Source of the DNA: DATKDU01 sp035512595
Lineage (GTDB): Bacteria; Planctomycetota; Planctomycetia; Pirellulales; Pirellulaceae
Length of the DNA: 54,312 nt
Direction of reading: 5' to 3'
NCBI GenBank assembly: GCA_035512595.1
Contig: DATKDU010000399.1
Location: forward strand, 1-54,312
Made by a program: the position numbers and the translations under genes. Of the stretch, positions 40,955 through 47,221 are shown one piece after another (positions within the stretch are counted from its first letter, which is position 1; every line of letters begins with the position of its first letter). The notes beneath the pieces are model-generated. The model did not search any database. It saw nothing but the letters and a program-made list of their open reading frames with translations, and was not told where the DNA came from.

Positions 40955-43900
40955 ATGATGGTACGCAGACCGCCGGTCGATGATATCGAGAACTACGCCC
41001 AGAACATCGTCGATACGGTGCGCGAGCCCTTGTTGATCCTCGACGCCACGCTCCGCGTCCGGTCGGCCAACCGCGCTTTTTACCAGACGTTCCACGTCTC
41101 GCCCGCCGAGACCGAAGGCCGCTTGATCTACGAGCTGGGCAACGGCCAGTGGGACATTCCCGACCTGCGGACCTTGCTCGAGGACATCGTCCCCACAAGC
41201 TCCGTCTTCGACGACTTCGAGCTCGAGCACACGTTTCCCATCATCGGCCGCCGGACGATGCTGCTCAACGCCCGCAAGCTCGAGGCGGGGCAGCACGGCG
41301 AGCTGCTGGTCCTGGCGATGGAAGACGTGACCGCGGCCAAGCGCGCGGAAGAAGCGTTGCTCAAAGCTGGGGCGCTCCAGAACGCCATTTTCAACAGCGC
41401 CAACTTTTCGAGCATCGCCACCGACGAAAAGGGGGTCATTCAGATTTTCAATGTCGGCGCCGAACGGATGCTGGGCTATACGGCCGCCGAGGTGATGAAC
41501 AAGATTACCCCGGCCGACATTTCCGATCCGCAGGAGGTCGTCGCGCGGGCCGCTGCTTTGAGCCTGGAACTCGCCACGCCGATCACCCCGGGCTTCGAGG
41601 CCTTGGTCTTCAAGGCTGCGCGGGGGATCGAGGACATCTACGAATTGACCTATATCCGCAAGGACGGCAGTCGCTTTCCGGCAGTCGTCTCGGTCACGGC
41701 GCTCCGTGACGATCAAACCAAAATCATCGGCTATCTGTTGATAGGCACCGATAATACCGCGCGCCAGCAGGCCGAAGACGCGTTGCTCAAGGCAGGCGCC
41801 TTGCAAAGCGCTATTTTCAACAGCGCAAACTTCTCCAGCATCGCCACCGACGAGAAGGGGGTCATTCAAATCTTCAACGTCGGCGCCGAGCGGATGCTGG
41901 GCTATACGGCTACCGAGGTGATGAACAAGATTACCCCGGCCGACATTTCCGATCCGCAGGAAGTGATTGCTCGCGCCAAAGCCTTGAGCGCCGAGCTGGG
42001 GACCACGATCACGCCCGGCTTTGAGGCCCTGGTTTTCAAAGCCGCGCGGGGGATCGAGGACATCTACGAATTGACCTATATCCGTCAGGACGGCAGCCGT
42101 TTTCCGGCCGTCGTCTCGGTTACGGCGCTCCGCGACGATCAAAACGCCATCATCGGTTACCTGTTGATCGGCACCGACAACACGGCCCGCAAGCAGGTGG
42201 AAGCCGAGCGGATGCTGCTCGATCAGCGCGTCCGCGATCAACAGTTCTACACGCGTTCGCTGATCGAGTCGAACATCGATGCCCTGATCACCACCGACCC
42301 GCGCGGCATCATCACCGACGTGAACAAGCAGATGGAGGCGCTCACCGGATGCACGCGCGACGAACTGATCGGCGCGCCGTTCAAGAGTTACTTCACCGAT
42401 TCCGAGCGGGCCGACGCAGCCATCAAACTGGTGCTGGGCGAAGGCAAAGTCACCGACTACGAGCTCACGGCTCGCGCGCGGGACGGAAAAGAAACAGTCG
42501 TGTCTTACAACGCCAGCACCTTCCACGACCGCGACCGCAAGCTGCAAGGCGTGTTCGCCGCAGCGCGCGACGTCACTGAACGCAAGCGTTATGAGCAGTC
42601 CTTGCAGCAAGCCAATCGCGCCAAAAGCGTTTTCCTGGCCAACATGTCTCATGAAATCCGCACCCCCATGAATGCCATCCTGGGATTTTCCCAGTTGATG
42701 CAGAGGGACCAGGGGCTCACTCCGCGGCAATGCCAATATCTGGGAACGATCAACCGCAGTGGCGAGCACCTGCTGGCCCTGATCAACGACATCCTGGAGA
42801 TGTCCAAGATCGAAGCGGGCCGCACGACCCTCAACACTTCCACCTTCGACCTGCCCGCTCTGCTCAAAGACCTGGAGATGATGTTCCGCGTCCGCACGGA
42901 TGAGAAAAAGTTATCGTTCTCAGTCGAAACGATCGGCGATGTTCCCCAATTCATCGTGAACGACATCAATAAGCTGCGCCAGGTCTTCATCAACGTGATC
43001 GGCAACGCCGTCAAGTTCACCGAGCAGGGAGGCATCGCCTTGCGCGTCCGCGCGGACCGCGAGAGTTCCCAGGGACCTTCCCTGCGGGTCGAAGTCGAGG
43101 ACACGGGGCCGGGCATTTCGTCCGACGAGCAAGACAAGTTGTTCCGGCATTTCGAGCAGACCAAGACCGGGCAACAGGCGGGAACGGGTACGGGACTGGG
43201 GTTGGCGATCAGCCGGGAGTTTGTTCGCCTGATGGGAGGAGACATCACGCTGAGCAGCGAGGTGGGCAAAGGGAGCCTGTTCGTCATTCGCATGCCCCTC
43301 CGCGAAGGGGACGCCCAGGCGGTTCCCGCGAAAGAAAACCCCCGCCACGTCGTCAGGCTCAAGCCGGGGCAGGCCGCCTGCCGCGTGCTGATTGCCGACG
43401 ACATCGAGGACAATCGCCAGCTCCTGGCGCAGCTTCTCGACCCCGTCGGTTTCGAGATCCGCTTGGCGACCAATGGCGCGGAAGCCGTTGAGCAGTTCGA
43501 ATCGTGGCGGCCCCAATTGATCCTGATGGATTTCCGAATGCCGGTGATGGATGGCCAGGAGGCGATCCGCCGGATCCGGACGATGGCCGGCGGAGCGGAG
43601 GTGAAGATTATCGCCGTGACTGCCAGTGCGATGGACGACAATCGCCAAGAGTTGATGGAGGTCGGCGCTGACGACTTCATCGGCAAGCCGTTCAGGGAAA
43701 CAGAGCTGTTCCAGAAGATCCACGTCCACCTGGGGGTGGAGTACCTGTACGCAGAGGATCCAGCCGCCGCGGGCCAGGAGGAAACTGCCGATCTCGCGCC
43801 CGATTCTCTGGCGAACTGGCCGCCAGACCTCGTCCGCCCGATGCGTGAAGCGGTGCTTACGGCTGATCTCGACCAGCTATTGGCAAAAATCCAGGACGTG

Positions 43901-44002
43901 GAATCCCGCGATCCCCGCGTTGCTCGGGGGCTGCGCCGCCTGGCCGAAGGCTTCCAATACCAGAAACTTATGGATTTATTCAGCGGGGGAAATCCACTTT
44001 GA
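40955..44002 (+). CDS. PAS-rich hybrid histidine kinase with receiver domain
   Basis: A protein of 1015 residues from ATG 40955, which has GGAGG five bases upstream. An ATG at 40916, overlapping the previous stop as TGATG, would add 13 residues, and the next ATG at 40958 is also possible. No membrane segment, so it is cytoplasmic. Four PAS domains: one near 15-130, two in tandem about 140-410 that are almost identical copies, and one near 430-550. HisKA contains MSHEIRTPMNAILGF (His about 566), then an ATPase domain with NAVKFT, DTGPG and GTGLGLAI. The receiver near 810-925 keeps the phospho-Asp in LMDFRMPVMDG (residue 859). It overlaps the following phosphatase gene by four bases, suggesting a signalling pair. 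Confidence 0.93.
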   Translation: MMVRRPPVDDIENYAQNIVDTVREPLLILDATLRVRSANRAFYQTFHVSPAETEGRLIYELGNGQWDIPDLRTLLEDIVPTSSVFDDFELEHTFPIIGRRTMLLNARKLEAGQHGELLVLAMEDVTAAKRAEEALLKAGALQNAIFNSANFSSIATDEKGVIQIFNVGAERMLGYTAAEVMNKITPADISDPQEVVARAAALSLELATPITPGFEALVFKAARGIEDIYELTYIRKDGSRFPAVVSVTALRDDQTKIIGYLLIGTDNTARQQAEDALLKAGALQSAIFNSANFSSIATDEKGVIQIFNVGAERMLGYTATEVMNKITPADISDPQEVIARAKALSAELGTTITPGFEALVFKAARGIEDIYELTYIRQDGSRFPAVVSVTALRDDQNAIIGYLLIGTDNTARKQVEAERMLLDQRVRDQQFYTRSLIESNIDALITTDPRGIITDVNKQMEALTGCTRDELIGAPFKSYFTDSERADAAIKLVLGEGKVTDYELTARARDGKETVVSYNASTFHDRDRKLQGVFAAARDVTERKRYEQSLQQANRAKSVFLANMSHEIRTPMNAILGFSQLMQRDQGLTPRQCQYLGTINRSGEHLLALINDILEMSKIEAGRTTLNTSTFDLPALLKDLEMMFRVRTDEKKLSFSVETIGDVPQFIVNDINKLRQVFINVIGNAVKFTEQGGIALRVRADRESSQGPSLRVEVEDTGPGISSDEQDKLFRHFEQTKTGQQAGTGTGLGLAISREFVRLMGGDITLSSEVGKGSLFVIRMPLREGDAQAVPAKENPRHVVRLKPGQAACRVLIADDIEDNRQLLAQLLDPVGFEIRLATNGAEAVEQFESWRPQLILMDFRMPVMDGQEAIRRIRTMAGGAEVKIIAVTASAMDDNRQELMEVGADDFIGKPFRETELFQKIHVHLGVEYLYAEDPAAAGQEETADLAPDSLANWPPDLVRPMREAVLTADLDQLLAKIQDVESRDPRVARGLRRLAEGFQYQKLMDLFSGGNPL
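41354..42205 (+). repeat. Direct tandem duplication of a PAS domain, 426-base period
   Basis: Unit 1 is 41354-41779 and unit 2 is 41780-42205; the period is exactly 426 bases (142 codons), so the frame is kept. Long stretches are identical in DNA, including the region around MLGYTA(A/T)EVMNKITPADIS. A recent duplication inside the kinase gene explains the doubled PAS domain. Confidence 0.92.
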
Positions 44003-45246
44003 ATCCGGAGCAACCCCTCAGCGGCGCGGGGCAACCCGCCAGCATTCTGGTGGTGGACGACACCCCCGCCAATCTCCAGGTCCTCTCCGGCATGCTCAAG
44101 GACCGCGGGTATAAAGTCCGCCCGGTTCCCAGCGGGAAGCTGGCCCTGCTGGCGGCCCAGCGCGATCCCCCGGATTTGATCCTGCTCGATATCAACATGC
44201 CGGAGATGAACGGCTACGAAGTGTGCCAGCACCTCGCTGCCGACGACAAGCTGAAGGGGATTCCCGTCATCTTCATCAGCGCCCTCACCGAGCAGCTCGA
44301 CAAGGTGAAGGCCTTTGCGATCGGCGGGGTGGATTACATCACCAAGCCCTTTCAGATGGAGGAATTGCACGCCCGCGTCGAGACTCACCTGAAGCTCCGC
44401 CGCCTGCAAATCGAGCTCGAAGAAGCCAACGCGCGACTGGCACACGCCAACGACCGGATGTCCCGCGACCTGAAGGCGGCGGCCAAAATTCAGGAGACGT
44501 TTCTCCCCCGCGAAGCGCCTCGCATCCCGGGCGCGGAGTTCGCCTGGATCTACCGCCCGTGCGACGAACTGGCCGGTGATGGTCTGAACATCATCCCTCT
44601 GGGGGACGGCCAGGTCGCCCTTTACGTTCTGGACGTCAGCGGCCATGGCGTCGCGTCGGCCCTCTTGTCGGTGACTCTCAGCCGTCTCCTCTCGCCTCCA
44701 TCGGAGCCGTCGTCGATTCTCATCTGCGATGGAATCACGCCGCCGGCCCAGGTCGCTGCCCGCCTGAATCAGCTCTTTCCGCTCGACCCGGCGACCGAGC
44801 AGTTGACGACGATGGTCTACGGCATCCTGGACGCGGCGACCGGCACTTTCCGCTACGTCTCCGCCGGACACCCCGGCCCGGTGCATCTGGCCTCCGGCGC
44901 CGATCCCGTGATCTTGGAGAGCCAGGGGTTCCCGCTCGGCCTGACCGACCAAGCTTACGAGGAGCGTTCGGTGCGACTGGGGGCTGGCGACCGCCTGTAC
45001 CTCTACTCCGACGGCGTCCCCGAGGCGATGGACCCCGCCGGCAGTCAGTTTGGCAACGACCGGCTCCTGAAGGCGATCGCCCAAGGGGGGTCCGAACCGC
45101 TCCAGACGAGTGTGGCTGCTCTCCTGACGGAGATCACCCGCTGGCAGGGTTCCGCGAAACCTCAAGACGATATCTCGATCCTGGCGGTTGAAGTCACGGT
45201 CGCAACGAGCCCAGCAAACGCGGGTGCCGGCGTTAGGGTCGGGTAG
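43999..45246 (+). CDS. Response regulator with PP2C/RsbU-type phosphatase domain
   Basis: A 415-residue protein beginning with a TTG codon that shares bases with the TGA of the kinase (TTGA overlap), which implies translational coupling. An N-terminal receiver (ILVVDDTPANLQVL; phospho-Asp in LLDINMPEMNG, residue 64; VDYITKPFQMEEL) is joined by a short coiled coil (RLQIELEEANARLAHAND) to a SpoIIE/RsbU-like PP2C phosphatase domain with the LDVSGHGVASALLS motif, DGVPEAMDPAG and QDDISILAVEV. Such proteins dephosphorylate anti-sigma-factor antagonists and control stress sigma factors, so the kinase plus phosphatase may govern the island. No anti-sigma or antagonist gene is visible nearby. A decayed second copy lies at about 45862-46212. 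Confidence 0.92.
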   Translation: MNPEQPLSGAGQPASILVVDDTPANLQVLSGMLKDRGYKVRPVPSGKLALLAAQRDPPDLILLDINMPEMNGYEVCQHLAADDKLKGIPVIFISALTEQLDKVKAFAIGGVDYITKPFQMEELHARVETHLKLRRLQIELEEANARLAHANDRMSRDLKAAAKIQETFLPREAPRIPGAEFAWIYRPCDELAGDGLNIIPLGDGQVALYVLDVSGHGVASALLSVTLSRLLSPPSEPSSILICDGITPPAQVAARLNQLFPLDPATEQLTTMVYGILDAATGTFRYVSAGHPGPVHLASGADPVILESQGFPLGLTDQAYEERSVRLGAGDRLYLYSDGVPEAMDPAGSQFGNDRLLKAIAQGGSEPLQTSVAALLTEITRWQGSAKPQDDISILAVEVTVATSPANAGAGVRVG

Positions 45247-45268
45247 AACGCCCTGGCGGGCACGCCAC

Positions 45269-45296
45269 TTGCATTCGTCGCTTCTACGCATATAAT
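45269..45296 (+). promoter_or_regulatory. Candidate sigma-70 promoter for RNA copy C (TTGCAT-16-TATAAT)
   Basis: A perfect TATAAT (45291-45296) is preceded by TTGCAT (45269-45274) with a 16-base spacer. Start would be near 45303, immediately before the conserved RNA motif, giving a transcript of about 113 bases that ends at the T8 run. This supports the RNA being an independent transcript with csbD read-through as an option. Confidence 0.65.
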
Positions 45297-45302
45297 ACAT
45301 TT

Positions 45303-45415
45303 GTCACGTATTGGATGACTAGATAAAGTGCAACCCGGCCAGTCCGGGGGGCTCGTTGACGAGTAAGCCGACGTGGTCGAATACCTCAGGGTGTTCTACC
45401 ACGTCGGTTTTTTTT
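45303..45415 (+). ncRNA. Structured RNA element, copy C, with intrinsic terminator
   Basis: TTGGATGACTAGATAAAG (45311-45328); hairpin CCCGG-CCAGT-CCGGG (45334-45348); linker CTCG-TTGA-CGAG, which here pairs into its own small hairpin; terminator stem CCGACGTGGT/ACCACGTCGG (45368-45377 / 45398-45407, perfect 10 bp) with further inner pairing; T8 (45408-45415). The upstream promoter and this terminator define a discrete transcription unit, and csbD starts 42 bases further on. Confidence 0.82.
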
Positions 45416-45457
45416 GCTCTGTTCTCTCCACAACCTCTAGCAACAGGAGTCAGCATC

Positions 45458-45634
45458 ATGGGTGGCAAGACAGACGTGGTAAAAGGCCGAATCAAGGTAG
45501 CCGCTGGCGTATTGACCGGCAACGACAAGCTTCGCGCCGAGGGCAAGACCGACCAGGCAGTCGGCAAGGTCAAGCAAGTCGCCGAGAAGGCCGTCAACAA
45601 AGTCAAGGAAGCCGTGAAAAAACTGCGCGACTGA
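45458..45634 (+). CDS. CsbD family general stress protein
   Basis: A 58-residue soluble protein, MGGKTDVVKGRIKVAAGVLT, then GNDKLRAEGKTDQAVGKVKQ and a Lys-rich tail. The repeated G-x-x-x-x-x-x-G-x-x and DKLRAEGKTDQ patterns are those of CsbD, which is induced in the Bacillus general stress (SigB) response; the molecular function is unknown. AGGAG lies eight bases before the ATG at 45458. It is directly downstream of RNA copy C, which with its own terminator may regulate its expression. Confidence 0.93.
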   Translation: MGGKTDVVKGRIKVAAGVLTGNDKLRAEGKTDQAVGKVKQVAEKAVNKVKEAVKKLRD

Positions 45635-45724
45635 AATTTGTCGCAGCGCGCGAAACTGACTGGGTGGCCGGTGCGGAGGAATGGCCGAAGACCGGCCTGG
45701 TTTAACTCTACAAAGGGAACGATC

Positions 45725-45817
45725 ATGGACACTACTACGCTCATTATTCTGATCATCGTGCTGGTCCTGGTGTTCGGCGGGGGTGGCGGCTATTTTTGGA
45801 GCCGCGGACGACGGTAA
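45725..45817 (+). CDS. Very small single-span membrane protein
   Basis: A 30-residue peptide, MDTTTLIILIIVLVLVFGGG, then GGYFWSRGRR. One hydrophobic helix, a glycine run and an Arg-rich end. AGGGAACGATC precedes the ATG. Similar tiny membrane peptides accompany CsbD and DUF3309 in other planctomycete and proteobacterial stress loci to my recollection; it could be related to DUF3309 but lacks its second helix and loop motif. It lies 90 bases after csbD. Confidence 0.65.
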   Translation: MDTTTLIILIIVLVLVFGGGGGYFWSRGRR

Positions 45818-45861
45818 TAAACGTGCTGCGCCATTCATCCGGCGCAGTCTTTGGCCTGCCG

Positions 45862-46212
45862 TGCGGATTGCCCCAGAGGCTGGAGCCACGAATATCGCCT
45901 GATCGGCCGACGGCATGCCGGTATGTTCTTGTGGCCAGCGGTTTACGCTCGGGCTGACCGATCCTTCGAGGCGCGGTTGGTGGAGATCGCCACCTGTATG
46001 TCGACTCCCACGGCGTCCCCGAGGCGATGGACACTGCCGGCAATCCCATTTGGCACTGCCCCGCTCCAAAAGGCGATCGGCCGCGGGCGCGCCATGCTGC
46101 TTTAGGAGAGTGTTGCGGCGCTGCTCGGGGAAATCTTGAGCTGGCGTGGCTCCGCAAAGGCCTAAGACGATGTCTCCATCCTGGCCGTCGAGATGTCGCT
46201 CACCTCCGGCTG
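45862..46212 (+). pseudogene. Decayed C-terminal remnant of an RsbU/PP2C phosphatase gene
   Basis: Frame-shifted and stop-containing translations align with the C-terminus of the intact phosphatase at 43999-45246. QRFTLGLTD matches QGFPLGLTD; GGDRHLYVDSHGVPEAMDTA matches GAGDRLYLYSDGVPEAMDPA; VAALLGEILSWRGSAKA-stop-DDVSILAVEM matches VAALLTEITRWQGSAKPQDDISILAVEV, with a stop codon where the intact gene has Gln. A 22-base stretch at 46011-46032 is identical to 45012-45033. Several indels break the frame, so this copy is not functional. It probably derives from a tandem duplication of the phosphatase, after which the csbD region was caught between the copies. Confidence 0.85.
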
Positions 46213-46306
46213 TGACAATTCGGGCGGCGGGGCCAGCGGCCTGCCGCAAATGGTAGAATGAGGACGGCGAACAAGCGCCGCGGAAAATTTCAGAGGGAGA
46301 TGTGAC

Positions 46307-46573
46307 ATGAAAAGGCTGATTGCGGTCCTGCTCGTGCTGGCCATCCTCTTCGTCGGCGTGGGCTTCTACAGGGGCTGGTTCACCGTGTCGAAGTCCGACC
46401 CCGATGCGGGGGACAACAAGGTCAACGTCAACCTGTCCGTGGATGGAGACAAGATGCAGGAGGATGCCGACGCGGTCAAGAAACGGGCCGCAGAGCTGAC
46501 GGAAGACGTGACCGGCGGCGACAAAGAAGCCGAGGAGCCGGCCACCGTTGAAGTCAAGCCGGTCGAGCCCTAA
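46307..46573 (+). CDS. Small membrane-anchored acidic protein
   Basis: An 88-residue protein. The N-terminal hydrophobic segment (MKRLIAVLLVLAILFVGVGF) is either a signal-anchor or uncleaved signal; the rest is hydrophilic and acidic (SVDGDKMQEDADAVKKRAAE, then GGDKEAEEPATVEVKPVEP), possibly helical. GGGAG lies nine bases before the ATG at 46307. It immediately precedes the FKBP gene, whose start may overlap or follow directly. I do not recognise the family. Confidence 0.65.
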   Translation: MKRLIAVLLVLAILFVGVGFYRGWFTVSKSDPDAGDNKVNVNLSVDGDKMQEDADAVKKRAAELTEDVTGGDKEAEEPATVEVKPVEP

Positions 46574-46627
46574 GTGGACTTGATTGACGCCGACGCATTG
46601 CCAATTACGGCCGGAGAAGATGGTTCC

Positions 46628-47104
46628 ATGGACCGAGCGAAAACGGGCGACCACGTGCGAGTTCAGTACTCCGCACCGGCCAAGCGGGGCGAAACCGCCA
46701 GGCGTCCCGGCAAGACCGTCCTGGAGTTCGTCGTCGGCAGCGGCGACGTGATCCCCGGCATTAGCCTGGGGGTCGTGGGAATGGCCGTCGGCGAGAAGAA
46801 GCACCTGGTCCTCCAGCCGCCCGACGCGTATGGCGTGGTCGATCGCCAGCTCATCAAGCAAGTGCCGCGGAAGAAGTTCCCGCGGCTCATGAACTTGCAG
46901 GTTGGCAAACGGCTGGCGACGGTCGATGCGTCCGGCCGCCGGCGGCGCGTGAAGGTCGTCGCGATCAAGCGGAACGCGATCGTGGTGGACGCCAACCACC
47001 CGCTGGCCGGCAAGGTGCTGGACGTTGAGATCGAGTTGGTCGAGTTGGTGCAGTCGCAGCCCAACAAGGACAAGCCGCAGTTCGACGTGGGAGGCCAGGG
47101 GTGA
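46628..47104 (+). CDS. FKBP-type peptidyl-prolyl cis-trans isomerase (SlyD-like)
   Basis: A 158-residue protein from ATG 46628 (MDRAKTGDHVRVQYSAPAKR); a GTG at 46574 would add 18 residues but the FKBP pattern begins at the later ATG. FKBP motifs: VLEFVVGSGDVIPGISLGVV, then MAVGEKKHLVLQPPDAYGV and, near the end, NHPLAGKVLDVEIELVELV, the SlyD-like IF-domain arrangement. It catalyses prolyl isomerisation and acts as a chaperone. The His-rich metal-binding C-terminal tail of SlyD is not present. It is cytoplasmic as drawn, since no signal peptide is seen. A small hairpin (GTCCGC-CAGTC-GCGGAC, 47141-47157) lies after the stop, before the converging GH2 gene. Confidence 0.88.
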   Translation: MDRAKTGDHVRVQYSAPAKRGETARRPGKTVLEFVVGSGDVIPGISLGVVGMAVGEKKHLVLQPPDAYGVVDRQLIKQVPRKKFPRLMNLQVGKRLATVDASGRRRRVKVVAIKRNAIVVDANHPLAGKVLDVEIELVELVQSQPNKDKPQFDVGGQG

Positions 47105-47221
47105 TGTTCGATTTCAGCCCGTTGGCCCGCGGAAGATAAAGTCCGCCAGTCGCGGACAGCCAGGAGGGACCGCTGACCGCCTTTCGTGTTTGGATCGGGT
47201 CGCTGAGGAGCAATGCGCTGG

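Noticed and set aside
42649..45300. Minus-strand frame of 883 residues opposite the kinase and phosphatase
   Set aside because: The plus strand holds clear HisKA, receiver and PP2C motifs; the reverse frame is a shadow with no motif.
45818..45861. Hairpin CTGCGCC-ATTCATCC-GGCGCAG as a rho-independent terminator
   Set aside because: The stem is good but the following bases have only a short T-run (TCTTTGG), so it was not listed as a terminator.
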